A stretch of DNA of 47,031 nt, taken from assembly GCA_002699145.1 (NCBI GenBank), contig PABK01000049.1:1-47031 (forward strand), written 5' to 3'. Source of the stretch: Halioglobus sp. GTDB lineage: Bacteria > Pseudomonadota > Gammaproteobacteria > Pseudomonadales > Halieaceae. Every line of letters begins with the position of its first letter. Position 1 is the first letter of the stretch. Of this stretch, positions 1 to 8,635 are shown in pieces. Under the pieces are notes generated by a model. The model saw nothing but the letters and a program-made list of their open reading frames with translations. It was not told the origin of the DNA and made no database searches. The translations under genes were made by a program, and so were the position numbers.

Positions 1-135
1 CCTCCCGGGCGGGCAGTGTCCCGAGAGGGAGTGAGCTTTTCGACCGACCGGGACACTGCCCGCCCGGGAGGTTCGGTTAGCTCGCACAATACCCTGCAAG
101 GAAGTCTGCTTTGCGACCGACCGGGACACTGCCCG
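1..135. repeat. Palindromic and direct-repeat intergenic element
   Basis: Bases 1-23 and 49-71 are perfect reverse complements (23 bp arms, 25 bp loop). Bases 41-62, which cover most of the right arm, recur exactly as a direct repeat at 114-135; both copies follow a similar GCTTT(T/G)CGACC stretch. The element lies just downstream of yebC, read on the minus strand. The hairpin could act as a terminator or RNA stabiliser, but there is no clear U-tract after it. Combined inverted and direct copies resemble a dispersed intergenic repeat family cut by the window edge. I found no third copy in the window. Confidence 0.7.
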
Positions 136-143
136 TTGCGGCG

Positions 144-887
144 TTACAGGGCCGCCAGCACCTCGTCGGGGATATCGACGTTGGTGTAGACGTTTTGCAC
201 GTCGTCCAGGTCCTCCAGGGCATCGACCAGCCCCATCAGGGTCTCGGCGCCGCCGGCGTCCACCGGTACCGTGGTCGAGGCGATCATGGTGACCTCTCCC
301 GACTCCGCGCTGAAGCCCGCCTCTTCCAGGCCCTGCTTCACCGCGCCGAAGTCTTCCCAGGGCGTGAGTACGTCCACCGAACCGTCGTCGCTGGTCTCCA
401 GGTCCTCGGCGCCGGCCTCCAGGGCGGCCTCCATCAGCGCATCCTCGTCCACGCCGCTGGCGAAGGTGAGCTGGCCCTTGCGCTCGAACAGGTAGGCGAC
501 GGAGCCGTCCGTGCCCAGGTTGCCGCCGCGCTTGGAGAACGCGTGCCGCACTTCGGCCACGGTGCGATTGCGGTTGTCGGTCATGGCCTCGACGAGCACC
601 GCGATGCCACCCGGGGCGTAGCCCTCGTAGGTGATTTCCTCCATGTCGTCCGCGTCGTTGGTGCCGGCGCCGCGGGCGATGGCGCGATCGATGGTATCGC
701 GGGTCATGTTGGCGCCCAGCGCCTTGTCTACCGCGGCGCGCAGGCGGGGATTGTCTTCCGGCGCCGGCCCGCCCTGCTTGGCGGCGACCACCAGTTCACG
801 GATCAGTTTGGTAAAGGCCTTGCCGCGCTTGGCGTCCTGTGCCGCCTTGCGGTGCTTGATGTTGGCCCATTTGCTGTGGCCGGCCAT
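144..887 (-). CDS. yebC: YebC/PmpR family regulatory or translation-associated protein
   Basis: A 247-residue protein of the usual family length, opening with the signature [14 protein letters not shown] and continuing with [18 protein letters not shown] and the [21 protein letters not shown] region. The family (TACO1/YebC) is known both as DNA-binding regulators and as factors that relieve ribosome stalling; which applies here is not visible. The start is supported by an AAGGAAGAG ribosome-binding site just upstream. It lies 22 bases after aspS on the same strand, the common fmdB-aspS-yebC(-ruvC) order of gammaproteobacteria. The expected ruvC would lie beyond the window edge, past the repeat at 1-135. 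Confidence 0.96.
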   Translation of the reverse strand: MAGHSKWANIKHRKAAQDAKRGKAFTKLIRELVVAAKQGGPAPEDNPRLRAAVDKALGANMTRDTIDRAIARGAGTNDADDMEEITYEGYAPGGIAVLVEAMTDNRNRTVAEVRHAFSKRGGNLGTDGSVAYLFERKGQLTFASGVDEDALMEAALEAGAEDLETSDDGSVDVLTPWEDFGAVKQGLEEAGFSAESGEVTMIASTTVPVDAGGAETLMGLVDALEDLDDVQNVYTNVDIPDEVLAAL

Positions 888-909
888 AGACTCTTCCTTC
901 TATATATAA

Positions 910-2706
910 CTACTGCGCCTTGTCCTGTCCTTCGCGCACCTGGCGCAGGCGCAGGTTGAGTTCGCGCAACTGTGCCGCGCCCACATCCGAGGGGGCCTCC
1001 GTCATCAGGCAGGCCGCGGTTTGCGTCTTGGGGAAGGCGATCACGTCGCGGATGGAGCTGGCGCCGGTCATCAGCATGACCAGGCGGTCCAGGCCGAACG
1101 CCAGCCCGCCGTGGGGCGGCGCGCCGTACTGCAGGGCATCGAGCAGGAAGCCGAACTTCTCGCGCGCCTCCGTCTCGTCGATGCCCAGCACCTCGAACAC
1201 CGCCTGTTGCATTTCCGCACGGTGGATACGGATGCTGCCGCCGCCCAGTTCGGTGCCGTTGAGCACCATGTCGTAGGCGCGTGACAACGCCGCCGCCGGC
1301 GCCGCGACCAGCTCTTCCACGCTGCAGGACGGCGCGGTGAAGGGGTGGTGCAGCGGGGTCAGGCCGCCGTCGCCGTCGGCCTCGAACATGGGGAAGTCGA
1401 CCACCCACAGGGGCGCCCAGCCCGCAGACACCAGGCCCAGGTCCTCGGCCACCTTGATGCGCAGCGCGCCCAGGGCCTCGTTGACGATATCGGCGCGGTC
1501 GGCGCCGAAGAAAATAATGTCGCCGTTGGCCGCGCCCAGGCGCTGCATCATGCTGGCGACGATTTCCTCGGGCATGAACTTGAGGATGGGCGACTGCAGC
1601 CCCTCCACGCCCGCGTCGACATCGTTGACCTTGATCCAGGCCAGGCCGCGCGCGCCGTAAATCGCCACGTAATCGGTGTAGGTGTCGATTTCCTTGCGGC
1701 TGATGGTCGCGCCGCCGGTTACCTTGAGCGCGGCGACACGGCCCGCGGGGTCATCCGCCGGGCCGCGGAAAACCTTGAATTCGACCTGCTGCATGAGGTC
1801 ATCGACACTGACCAGTTCCAACGGGATGCGCAGGTCCGGCTTGTCCGAGCCAAAGCGTTCCATGGCCTCGGCATAAGCCATGCGCGGAAACTCTGGCAAC
1901 TCGACGTCCAGCACCGCGCTGAACAGTTCGCGCACCAGGCGCTCGGTGATCGACATGATGTCCTGTTCCTCGAGGAAGGCGGTCTCGATGTCGATCTGCG
2001 TGAACTCCGGCTGGCGGTCGGCGCGCAGGTCCTCGTCGCGGAAACACTTGGCGATCTGGTAGTAGCGGTCGAAGCCGGACACCATGAGCAGTTGCTTGAA
2101 CAGCTGCGGTGACTGCGGCAGCGCGAAAAACTGCCCGGGATGGGTGCGGCTGGGCACCAGGTAGTCGCGCGCGCCCTGGGGCGTGGCGCGAGTCAGTATC
2201 GGCGTCTCGATATCCAGAAAGCCCTCGCCGTCGAGGAAGTTGCGCACCGCGGTGGTGATCTTCGACCGCAGGATGAGTCTCTCCTGCATCTGCTGGCGGC
2301 GCAGGTCCATGTAGCGGTACTGCAGGCGCACGTCCTCGCCCACGTTGGTGTACTCGTCGAGCTGGAAGGGCGGGGTCGCAGCCTGGTTGAGTATCTCCAG
2401 TTCCTTGCCCAGCACCTCGATCTCGCCGGTGGCCATGGCCGGATTCACGGTCCCGGCGCCGCGCGCACGGACCCTGCCAGTGACCCGCAGCACGTACTCG
2501 CTGCGCACGCGGTCGGCGCGCTCGAAGTGCTCTTCGGTGTCCGGGTCGAACACGACCTGGACGATGCCCTGGCGGTCGCGCAGGTCCAGGAAGATCACCC
2601 CGCCGTGGTCACGGCGCCGGTCGACCCAGCCGCACAGGGTCACTGTCTCGTCGATGTGGGTCGTGGAGAGAGCCCCACAATAGTGACTGCGCATAACTGG
2701 ATCCAT
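910..2706 (-). CDS. aspS: Aspartyl-tRNA synthetase
   Basis: Class II aminoacyl-tRNA synthetase of about 598 residues, the bacterial AspRS length. The N-terminal OB-fold anticodon domain begins MRSHYCGAL, motif 2 is in the [14 protein letters not shown] stretch, and motif 3 is [13 protein letters not shown] near the C-terminus, with the bacterial GAD insertion between. Residues RRRDHGG carry His where E. coli AspRS has Leu (RRRDLGS). That His is shared with the non-discriminating Pseudomonas aeruginosa enzyme, so this AspRS may also charge tRNA-Asn and depend on GatCAB; this is inference. The ATG at 2694, four codons inside, matches the E. coli start and is an alternative. It is 28 bases downstream of the FmdB gene. 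Confidence 0.97.
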   Translation of the reverse strand: MDPVMRSHYCGALSTTHIDETVTLCGWVDRRRDHGGVIFLDLRDRQGIVQVVFDPDTEEHFERADRVRSEYVLRVTGRVRARGAGTVNPAMATGEIEVLGKELEILNQAATPPFQLDEYTNVGEDVRLQYRYMDLRRQQMQERLILRSKITTAVRNFLDGEGFLDIETPILTRATPQGARDYLVPSRTHPGQFFALPQSPQLFKQLLMVSGFDRYYQIAKCFRDEDLRADRQPEFTQIDIETAFLEEQDIMSITERLVRELFSAVLDVELPEFPRMAYAEAMERFGSDKPDLRIPLELVSVDDLMQQVEFKVFRGPADDPAGRVAALKVTGGATISRKEIDTYTDYVAIYGARGLAWIKVNDVDAGVEGLQSPILKFMPEEIVASMMQRLGAANGDIIFFGADRADIVNEALGALRIKVAEDLGLVSAGWAPLWVVDFPMFEADGDGGLTPLHHPFTAPSCSVEELVAAPAAALSRAYDMVLNGTELGGGSIRIHRAEMQQAVFEVLGIDETEAREKFGFLLDALQYGAPPHGGLAFGLDRLVMLMTGASSIRDVIAFPKTQTAACLMTEAPSDVGAAQLRELNLRLRQVREGQDKAQ

Positions 2707-2734
2707 TTACCTGGGCCCGCCGGGCTGCGCCGGT

Positions 2735-3064
2735 TCAGGCCGTCTGTTTGTTGTCGCCGCCGCTCTTGGTTTTACCGGCCGCCTTGTCCCCGGCGCCGTC
2801 GCCGGATTTGCCGCCAGACTTGTCACCGCCCCCGGCGCTGCCTCCCGCGGCGCTTTCGCCCCCGGCGAGGTTTTTCTTGTTACCCGTCTTGAAGTCGGTC
2901 TCATACCAACCGCCTCCCTTGAGGCGGAAGGCCGCTGCCGAGACTTTCTTTTTCAGATCATTCTTGCCACAAGCCGGGCACTCGACCAGAGGCGCGTCGC
3001 TGAGCTTCTGCAGCGCCTCTATCTCTTCACCGCAGGCCTGGCACTGATATTCATAAATCGGCAT
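2735..3064 (-). CDS. FmdB-family zinc-ribbon protein
   Basis: A 109-residue protein. Residues 1-45 are the FmdB regulatory zinc ribbon: MPIYEYQCQACG, then CPACGK, giving two CxxC pairs that should bind one Zn. The remaining half, from about residue 65, is a low-complexity Gly/Lys/Ser/Asp-rich tail, as is common in this family and probably disordered. Function is unknown; homologues very often precede aspS, as here. It is the first gene of the fmdB-aspS-yebC unit and has a candidate promoter just upstream. Confidence 0.9.
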   Translation of the reverse strand: MPIYEYQCQACGEEIEALQKLSDAPLVECPACGKNDLKKKVSAAAFRLKGGGWYETDFKTGNKKNLAGGESAAGGSAGGGDKSGGKSGDGAGDKAAGKTKSGGDNKQTA

Positions 3065-3114
3065 GGATACAACCCCACCAATTAAAGCTGCGAATCAGGA
3101 AAAATGAGGCGCGA

Positions 3115-3143
3115 ATTCTAACGCAAGCGAGCGAGCAGGCCAA
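3115..3143 (-). promoter_or_regulatory. Candidate sigma70 promoter for fmdB-aspS-yebC
   Basis: On the minus strand, TTGGCC (3143-3138; four of six matches to TTGACA) is followed after exactly 17 bases by TAGAAT (3120-3115; five of six matches to TATAAT), about 50 bases upstream of the FmdB start. Identified by eye only. Confidence 0.4.
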
Positions 3144-3219
3144 GCAGGCCCGACGGGGCGTTCAGAGAGGCGTAAAGCGCCCGCACCGGGCGGTGCAGGC
3201 GTTATCCAGAGCCGAGGGA

Positions 3220-3236
3220 GGCCGCCGCAGGCGGCC
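3220..3236 (-). terminator. GC hairpin downstream of the HU-like gene
   Basis: A perfect 7-bp GGCCGCC/GGCGGCC stem with a three-base loop starts 14 bases beyond the HU stop codon. The following minus-strand sequence is only weakly T-containing (TCCCTC), so it is a plausible but imperfect intrinsic terminator. Confidence 0.4.
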
Positions 3237-3249
3237 CCCCGGACACCGC

Positions 3250-3675
3250 TCAGGAGGCGGCGAACTCCTTCAGCTTTTTCAGCGGCCGGATCTTGACGGC
3301 GGTGCTAGCCGGCTTGGCCTTGAAGGTGGTCTCTTCACCGGTGAAGGGGTTGATACCCTTGCGTGCCTTGCGCGCGGGCTTCTTCACGGTGGTGATTTTC
3401 ATGATGCCGGGAATGGTGAATTCGCCCACGGAACGCTTCTTGATGCTGCGCTCGATAAGGGTGTGGAACTCGTCCATTACAGCAGTCACTTCTTTCTTGG
3501 TGAGACCAGTGCTATCAGCCAGGTGAGCGGTGATCTGGCTCTTGGTCATCTTTTCACGGATGGCCGGAGCGGCTTTTTTCACCGGCGCCTTCTTGGCTAC
3601 TTTTTTACGAGCCGGCGCCTTCTTGGCTGCTTTTTTTGCCGGTGCTTTTTTCTTCGCTGCTTTTCTGGTTGCCAT
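3250..3675 (-). CDS. HU-family DNA-binding protein with H1-like basic N-terminal tail
   Basis: The start chosen is the ATG giving MATRKAAKKKAPAKK, preceded by AGGGAAGG; the upstream open frame is unlikely to be translated. The 141-residue product has two parts. Residues 1-43 are made almost only of Lys, Ala, Pro and Arg in PAKKA-type repeats, like eukaryotic histone H1 tails. From about residue 44 (MTKSQITAHLADSTGLTKKEV) there is an HU/IHF fold, including GINPFTGEETTFKAK in the DNA-grasping arm region. It probably compacts the nucleoid, with the tail adding non-specific DNA binding. It is a single-gene unit with its own promoter at 3779-3807. Confidence 0.88.
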   Translation of the reverse strand: MATRKAAKKKAPAKKAAKKAPARKKVAKKAPVKKAAPAIREKMTKSQITAHLADSTGLTKKEVTAVMDEFHTLIERSIKKRSVGEFTIPGIMKITTVKKPARKARKGINPFTGEETTFKAKPASTAVKIRPLKKLKEFAAS

Positions 3676-3996
3676 TAGACTTTGAACCTTCCCTAATAAA
3701 AAGTTGAACGAATCGCGCTTGAAACCTGTAGCGCACACTCCAACAACCTGAAACGGCGCCGCCACAAGGCACACGCACTGTATAATGCATGAAACGCTGC
3801 AATACAAGCGTTTTGTCGGCACGTCGGGAAAAAAACCCTGTTTTTCCAGTATCGATGTCGTACCGGCAAAAACGTGCACTCCCCGGGTGCACCCATGCAA
3901 TATCGCTGCACTGTTCTCGCGTGAGTTCTATCTGTACCCGGATGGGTTTCGCACGTAAACTTGTTCCCCTTCCAAACCGCCTGTCACGAATTCGTC
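3676..3996. other. Divergent intergenic region between the HU-like gene and proS
   Basis: This 321-bp stretch separates two divergent genes. It holds the HU promoter on the minus strand and a plus-strand TATAAT at 3781-3786 without a convincing -35. It also has a GGAAAAA/TTTTTCC dyad near 3828-3850 that could form a hairpin in the proS leader. Open frames here look like chance readings. Confidence 0.5.
3779..3807 (-). promoter_or_regulatory. Candidate sigma70 promoter of the HU-like gene
   Basis: On the minus strand, TTGTAT (3807-3802) and TATACA (3784-3779) are separated by exactly 17 bases, each matching four of six consensus positions, about 105 bases upstream of the HU start. The sequence around it is AT-richer than the rest of the window. 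Confidence 0.45.
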
Positions 3997-5706
3997 ATGC
4001 GCACCAGCCAATTCCTGATCGCCACTCAAAAAGAAACTCCGGCGGACGCCGAGATCGTCAGCCACCAACTCATGCTGCGCGCCGGACTGATCCGCAAAAT
4101 CGCGGCGGGACTTTACACCTGGCTGCCGCTGGGCCTGCGCGTATTGCGCAAGGTCGAGACCATCGTCCGCGAGGAGATGGACCGCTCCGGCGCCCAGGAG
4201 GTCAGCATGCCGGTTATGCAACCCGCTGAATTATGGGAAGAATCCGGCCGCTGGGAACAGTACGGCCCCGAGTTGCTGCGCATACGCGACCGGCACGAAC
4301 GCGACTTTTGCCTGGGCCCGACCCACGAAGAGGTTATAACGGCACTGGTCCGTGATGAAATTCGCAGCTATAAACAGCTGCCGCTGAATCTCTACCAGGT
4401 ACAGACCAAGGTCAGGGATGAAATCAGGCCGCGCTTCGGGGTCATGCGCTCACGCGAGTTCATAATGAAGGACGCCTACTCCTTCCACGTGAGCCAGGCA
4501 TCCCTGCAGGAAACCTACGAGGTGATGTTCGATACCTACTCGCGCATCTTTACCCGCCTGGGCCTGGAGTTTCGCCCGGTGATTGCCGACACCGGCAGCA
4601 TCGGCGGCAGCGCCTCGCACGAATTCCACGTGCTGGCGGACTCGGGCGAGGACGCCATCGCGTTCAGCGACGCCAGCGACTACGCCGCCAATGTGGAGAT
4701 GGCCGAGGCCCTGGCGCCGGGCGAAACGCGCGCGCAGCCGACCGCCGCAATGGCGCGCGCAGACACGCCGGGGGTCACCACCATCGACGCCCTGGCCGGG
4801 TTTTTATCCGTCGAATCAACTACCTGCCTGAAAACACTGGTAGTAAAAGGCGACCAGGACGGCGCACTGGTGGCGCTCGTTCTGCGCGGCGATCACCAGC
4901 TCAACACGGTCAAGGCCGCACACCTGGAGGGCGTCGCATCGCCGTTGCAGATGGCTGCGGAGGACGAGGTGCGCGCGGCGCTGGGGGCGGGATTCGGCTC
5001 CCTGGGTCCGGTGGGCCTGGATATACCGGTCTATGTCGATCGCGCCGCCGCGGTGCTGGCGGATTTCAACTGCGGCGCCAATGAGGACGGCGTGCATTTC
5101 ACCGGGGTGAACTGGGAGCGCGACTGCCCGCTGCCGCAGGTCGCCGACCTGCGCGAAGTCGTCGAGGGCGATCCCAGCCCGGACGGCAAGGGCAAGCTGC
5201 GCATCCGCCGCGGCATCGAGGTGGGCCATATCTTCCAGCTCGGCGACAAGTACAGCGCCGCCATGGGCGCCCGGGTGCTGGACGAAACCGGTAAAAACGT
5301 GACCATGACCATGGGCTGCTACGGCATCGGGGTCACCCGTATCGTCGCCGCCGCCATCGAGCAAAACCACGACGACAGCGGCATTATATGGCCGCACAGC
5401 ATGGCGCCCTTCCAGGTCGCCATCGTCCCGCTGAACATGCGCAAATCGGAGGCGGTGGCCGACGCCGCGGAGACGCTCTACGCACAATTGCGCGAGCTGG
5501 GCGTGGAAGTGCTGATGGACGACCGCGACGAACGCCCGGGTGTAAAATTTGCCGACATGGAACTGGTCGGCATTCCCCACCGCGTCGTCATCGGTGACCG
5601 CGCCCTCGCCGAGGGCAATCTGGAGTACAAGGGCCGCCGCGATGCCGACGCGCAACTGGTTCCCCAGGATAAGGTCATCGAACTGCTGCGGGAGAAGCTG
5701 GGCTGA
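3997..5706 (+). CDS. proS: Prolyl-tRNA synthetase
   Basis: Bacterial-type ProRS of 569 residues (E. coli 572). The start is the ATG giving [19 protein letters not shown], the family N-terminus; a TTG twelve codons upstream is in frame but not needed. The class II catalytic core has motif 2 around [21 protein letters not shown]. The INS editing domain, which clears mischarged Ala-tRNA-Pro, occupies roughly residues 225-385, followed by [19 protein letters not shown] (motif 3) and the anticodon-binding domain. Its stop codon overlaps the start of the transglycosylase gene. Confidence 0.97.
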   Translation: MRTSQFLIATQKETPADAEIVSHQLMLRAGLIRKIAAGLYTWLPLGLRVLRKVETIVREEMDRSGAQEVSMPVMQPAELWEESGRWEQYGPELLRIRDRHERDFCLGPTHEEVITALVRDEIRSYKQLPLNLYQVQTKVRDEIRPRFGVMRSREFIMKDAYSFHVSQASLQETYEVMFDTYSRIFTRLGLEFRPVIADTGSIGGSASHEFHVLADSGEDAIAFSDASDYAANVEMAEALAPGETRAQPTAAMARADTPGVTTIDALAGFLSVESTTCLKTLVVKGDQDGALVALVLRGDHQLNTVKAAHLEGVASPLQMAAEDEVRAALGAGFGSLGPVGLDIPVYVDRAAAVLADFNCGANEDGVHFTGVNWERDCPLPQVADLREVVEGDPSPDGKGKLRIRRGIEVGHIFQLGDKYSAAMGARVLDETGKNVTMTMGCYGIGVTRIVAAAIEQNHDDSGIIWPHSMAPFQVAIVPLNMRKSEAVADAAETLYAQLRELGVEVLMDDRDERPGVKFADMELVGIPHRVVIGDRALAEGNLEYKGRRDADAQLVPQDKVIELLREKLG

Positions 5707-6323
5707 CCCGCGCAGCCACCAGTAGCCACCTGCGGCGGCTGGCATGCGCTGCCGCCTGTCTGCTCTACCTGCTCTGCCCCCCGCTGGCGGCGCAACCGCA
5801 AGACCCGGCAGAGCGCGCCGAGCTGCGCACCTTTCTCGAGCACACTATCGTCGATGCGGACAGTTTCCAGGATCGCTACGACGCCGAGGTCTGGCTGGTG
5901 GACATGTCGGCGCGCCTGGCCCGTTACGTCAAGGAGCCGCAGCGGCGCCTGCAGCTGCTGCAACAGATCCATGCCGCCGCGTCGCGGGCGAGCCTGCCCC
6001 CTGAGCTGGTACTGGCGGTGATCGAGGTGGAAAGCCACTTCGACCGCTTTGCGGTGTCGCGCGTGGGCGCCCAGGGCATGATGCAGGTCATGCCCTTCTG
6101 GAAGAACGAAATCGGCCGGCCGGACGACAACCTCACCCACAACGCCACCAACTTCGAGTACGGTTGCCGCATCCTGCAGTTCTACCTGCAGCGCGAGAAC
6201 GGCCACCTGCACCGCGCCCTGGCGCGTTACAACGGCAGCGTGGGCAGCCGTAAATACAGCAACAAGGTGTACCGCGCCTGGCGCGATCACTGGCGCACCG
6301 AACCGCTGGACTGGTCGGACTGA
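5703..6323 (+). CDS. Lytic transglycosylase (SLT domain), apparent CTG start
   Basis: The SLT catalytic region reads [34 protein letters not shown], with the catalytic Glu in VIEVESHF and the [10 protein letters not shown] substrate-cleft motif; [17 protein letters not shown] closes the fold. It should cut peptidoglycan in the periplasm. The frame stays open upstream through a clear signal peptide ([22 protein letters not shown]) back to an in-frame stop at 5670, with no ATG, GTG or TTG before a GTG at 5898 that would remove the signal. The only sensible start is CTG at 5703, which overlaps the proS TGA as CTGA and follows GGGAGAAG by five bases. Product 206 residues. Function is sure; the start is inferred. 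Confidence 0.85.
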   Translation: MTRAATSSHLRRLACAAACLLYLLCPPLAAQPQDPAERAELRTFLEHTIVDADSFQDRYDAEVWLVDMSARLARYVKEPQRRLQLLQQIHAAASRASLPPELVLAVIEVESHFDRFAVSRVGAQGMMQVMPFWKNEIGRPDDNLTHNATNFEYGCRILQFYLQRENGHLHRALARYNGSVGSRKYSNKVYRAWRDHWRTEPLDWSD

Positions 6324-6451
6324 CGCAGTTCCGCACCCACGCGATAGCGGCCCGGGAAGACACGGGTCGAAGCGGCCCAGCGCGGGCAGACGTATCCCAC
6401 CCCGCCACACCAGGCACCGGCTCCGGGGCACAACCGCACCGGGCGAGAAGG

Positions 6452-7504
6452 CTAGCGGTAGGAGCCGGGCGACTGCCCTGTCCATTTCTTGAAGGAGCGG
6501 TGGAACGCGCTGGGGTCGGAAAAGCCCACCATCTCGGCCACCTCGCTGACCGTCATGCCCTGGCGGCTGAGCATGGTGATAGCCGCATCGCGCCGCGCGT
6601 TGTCCTTGATCCGCTGGTAGGAGGTGCCCTCTTTCTCCAGGCGCCGGCGCAGGGTGCGCGCCGACATGTTGAGCAGGCCGGTGAGTTCCTCGAAGCTGGG
6701 CAGTTCGCCGCGGAAGTCATCGCCGATGATCTCGCGGATGCGGTACGTAATGCTCAGCGTGCTGGCCTGGGGCTCGATGACCACGTAGTAGGGGGCCAGC
6801 TTGAGGAACTCCATCAGGTCGTCCTCGTCACGCAGTAACTCCGCCTCCAGGTGGCGCGCGCTGAAGGTCACCGAGTTCAGCGGCTGTTCGTAGTCCACCG
6901 GACAGGGAAAAAAGTGGCGGATGCCGGCCATGAAACCCGGCCGCGGCCCGGCGCAGGTGGCGCTGACGATATCGATATGCTGGCCGATCAGCCAGCCGCT
7001 GAAACGCATCCACATGGCGAGGTTACACAACACACTGTGCTGCACCTCCGGCGCGTCGTCCCCCAGCAGGTAGGTGAGGGTCGCCTCCCGTCCCTGCTCG
7101 TCGACCAGCAGTTCGTTGGTGATCTGCGCGTCCTGGCGCACCCGGCACACGCGATTGAACTCGATGCCACGGCGCAGGGCCACCGCCAGGGTGGAGCTGT
7201 TGATCATGCTCAGGGCGATCAGGCGGGTCGTGCCGACAGGCGTCTGCACGTCGGGCATGACGCCGCCGGACTCGTCCCCCAACTCGCGCAACAGTTCGAC
7301 GCACAGGCGCGAGTACTGCTCGCGCGAGACAAACGCGGTTTGCGCACCCTGGCGCAACGGGTCGAAGGGGAAGCGCGCGCGGCGCAGGATGGCGTCGACG
7401 TCGCGCCGGTAGGCGCGCGCCTGGGCCAGCAGCGCCCGGGTAAACTCCATGGGCACCGCCTCGTTGTACATCGCCGAATCGGCGGCTGACTTTCCCGCTT
7501 TCAC
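6452..7504 (-). CDS. AraC-family transcriptional regulator
   Basis: About 350 residues from the GTG at 7504, chosen because GAGGGAGA lies eight bases upstream; ATG at 7471 is an alternative. The N-terminal two thirds match the Arabinose_bd-type ligand domain of the OruR/ArgR-like AraC subfamily (MEFTRALLAQARAYRRDVDAIL onward). The C-terminus has the two helix-turn-helix motifs: MSARTLRRRLEKEGTSYQRI, then GMTVSEVAEMVGFSDPSAFHRSFKKWTG. It is divergent from the LuxR-type gene, so it could control that gene, itself, or the glutamine-synthetase-like gene further on. Ligand unknown. Confidence 0.9.
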   Translation of the reverse strand: MKAGKSAADSAMYNEAVPMEFTRALLAQARAYRRDVDAILRRARFPFDPLRQGAQTAFVSREQYSRLCVELLRELGDESGGVMPDVQTPVGTTRLIALSMINSSTLAVALRRGIEFNRVCRVRQDAQITNELLVDEQGREATLTYLLGDDAPEVQHSVLCNLAMWMRFSGWLIGQHIDIVSATCAGPRPGFMAGIRHFFPCPVDYEQPLNSVTFSARHLEAELLRDEDDLMEFLKLAPYYVVIEPQASTLSITYRIREIIGDDFRGELPSFEELTGLLNMSARTLRRRLEKEGTSYQRIKDNARRDAAITMLSRQGMTVSEVAEMVGFSDPSAFHRSFKKWTGQSPGSYR

Positions 7505-7675
7505 GTATGCTGTCTCCCTCGGCGCCAAGCATAGCGCAGGGTGCCGCCAATGTTGAGCGGCGCGCAGCGCGGGCCCCTGCGCTGGTGATATTGCCGCACA
7601 GCGGGGTTTGACATCACCGCGGCGCCTCCGCACTATTGATGCAGGGACGGCCCAATAAGAATACACCGGCGCCAC

Positions 7676-8521
7676 ATGAACGATATCAACCAGATCAGCA
7701 AGTGGAACAAGGACCTGTCGCGAGCCATCGCCGCGCTCGGTACGGAAGACTTCTTCCCCCTGCTGGTCGCGGCCATCGATGGCCAGGTGCGCATCGACTA
7801 CCCGCAGGTCTGGCTGTATCACCGCGACCTGCCGCCGCGGGTGCTGTACCACCAGATTCCCCCGCACGCGCTGGAGCAGCAGATCGACCAGTACCTGGAC
7901 GGCCCCTACCGCGAGGACCCGTTCTACCAGACCTCCATGAACCAGCCGCGGGCGCGCATCTACCGCCTGTCCCGGGTCACCCTCGGCAAACTCAAGGACT
8001 CAAGCTACTACCGCGACTACTACGGCGACACCGGCACCTGCGATGAGATCGTCTACCTGTCCAAGCTGCAGGCGGGCAACGTGATCAACCTGAGCATGAT
8101 GCGCCTGCCCGAGAACGGCTCCTTCGGCGACGACGAGTACGAGACGCTGTACCTGCTCGCCGAACCCATCTCCGAGCTCATCAAGAGCCACAGTGAGCAC
8201 CAGGATTTTGCCGCGACCAACCTCATCCAGCCCGGCATAGATCACCAGATAGACCTCGCCTTCCGCACCTTCGGCGCCTCGATGCTGTCGCCGCGCGAGA
8301 AAGACGTGCTGGAATTGATGCTGCGTGGATACGGTACCGACATCTCCGCCGAGCGGCTGCAGATCGCCGTGGAAACCGTGCGCCGGCATCGCAAGAGCAT
8401 CTACCGCAAACTCGACGTGAGCTCGCAGACCGACCTGTTCTCGCTGTTCCTCAACTCCATGTCCTGCCTCGGCGAGGCCGGCGGGCAGGACCCACTGAGC
8501 ATCTACATGGCGCCGCGGTAG
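7676..8521 (+). CDS. LuxR-family transcriptional regulator
   Basis: 281 residues. The C-terminal 65 residues are a LuxR/FixJ helix-turn-helix: LSPREKDVLELMLRGYGTD, then AVETVRRHRKSIYRKLDVSS and SQTDLFSLFL. The N-terminal about 200 residues resemble no domain I can name confidently; there is no phospho-acceptor receiver pattern, and the acyl-homoserine-lactone signature is not obvious. It sits between a divergent AraC regulator and, 114 bases on, a glutamine-synthetase-like gene, so local control of nitrogen or polyamine use is a reasonable guess. A TTGACA at 7608-7613 lies upstream, but its spacing to the nearest TATTGA is 20 bases. Confidence 0.88.
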   Translation: MNDINQISKWNKDLSRAIAALGTEDFFPLLVAAIDGQVRIDYPQVWLYHRDLPPRVLYHQIPPHALEQQIDQYLDGPYREDPFYQTSMNQPRARIYRLSRVTLGKLKDSSYYRDYYGDTGTCDEIVYLSKLQAGNVINLSMMRLPENGSFGDDEYETLYLLAEPISELIKSHSEHQDFAATNLIQPGIDHQIDLAFRTFGASMLSPREKDVLELMLRGYGTDISAERLQIAVETVRRHRKSIYRKLDVSSQTDLFSLFLNSMSCLGEAGGQDPLSIYMAPR

Positions 8522-8575
8522 CGCCTCACCGCGCGTGCCCGTCCCCGGACCGTGCTTGCTGCCCCAACTTGGGCA

Positions 8576-8596
8576 TTGTGGTGATCGCCACCACAA
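8576..8596. promoter_or_regulatory. 21-bp dyad upstream of the glutamine-synthetase-like gene
   Basis: TTGTGGTG and CACCACAA form a perfect 8-bp inverted repeat with a five-base spacer, 40 bases before the likely start of the downstream gene. The size and symmetry fit an operator for a dimeric regulator such as the adjacent LuxR-type protein; it could also be a short RNA hairpin. The regulator assignment is inference. Confidence 0.45.
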
Positions 8597-8635
8597 AGGA
8601 TAGTGCATCCTTACCGGTCACTGCACGGTGGATGC

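Noticed and set aside
5744-6004. Plus-strand ORF as the start of the transglycosylase
   Set aside because: It begins with ATG but is in a different frame from the SLT domain; the signal peptide is in the frame that starts at CTG 5703.
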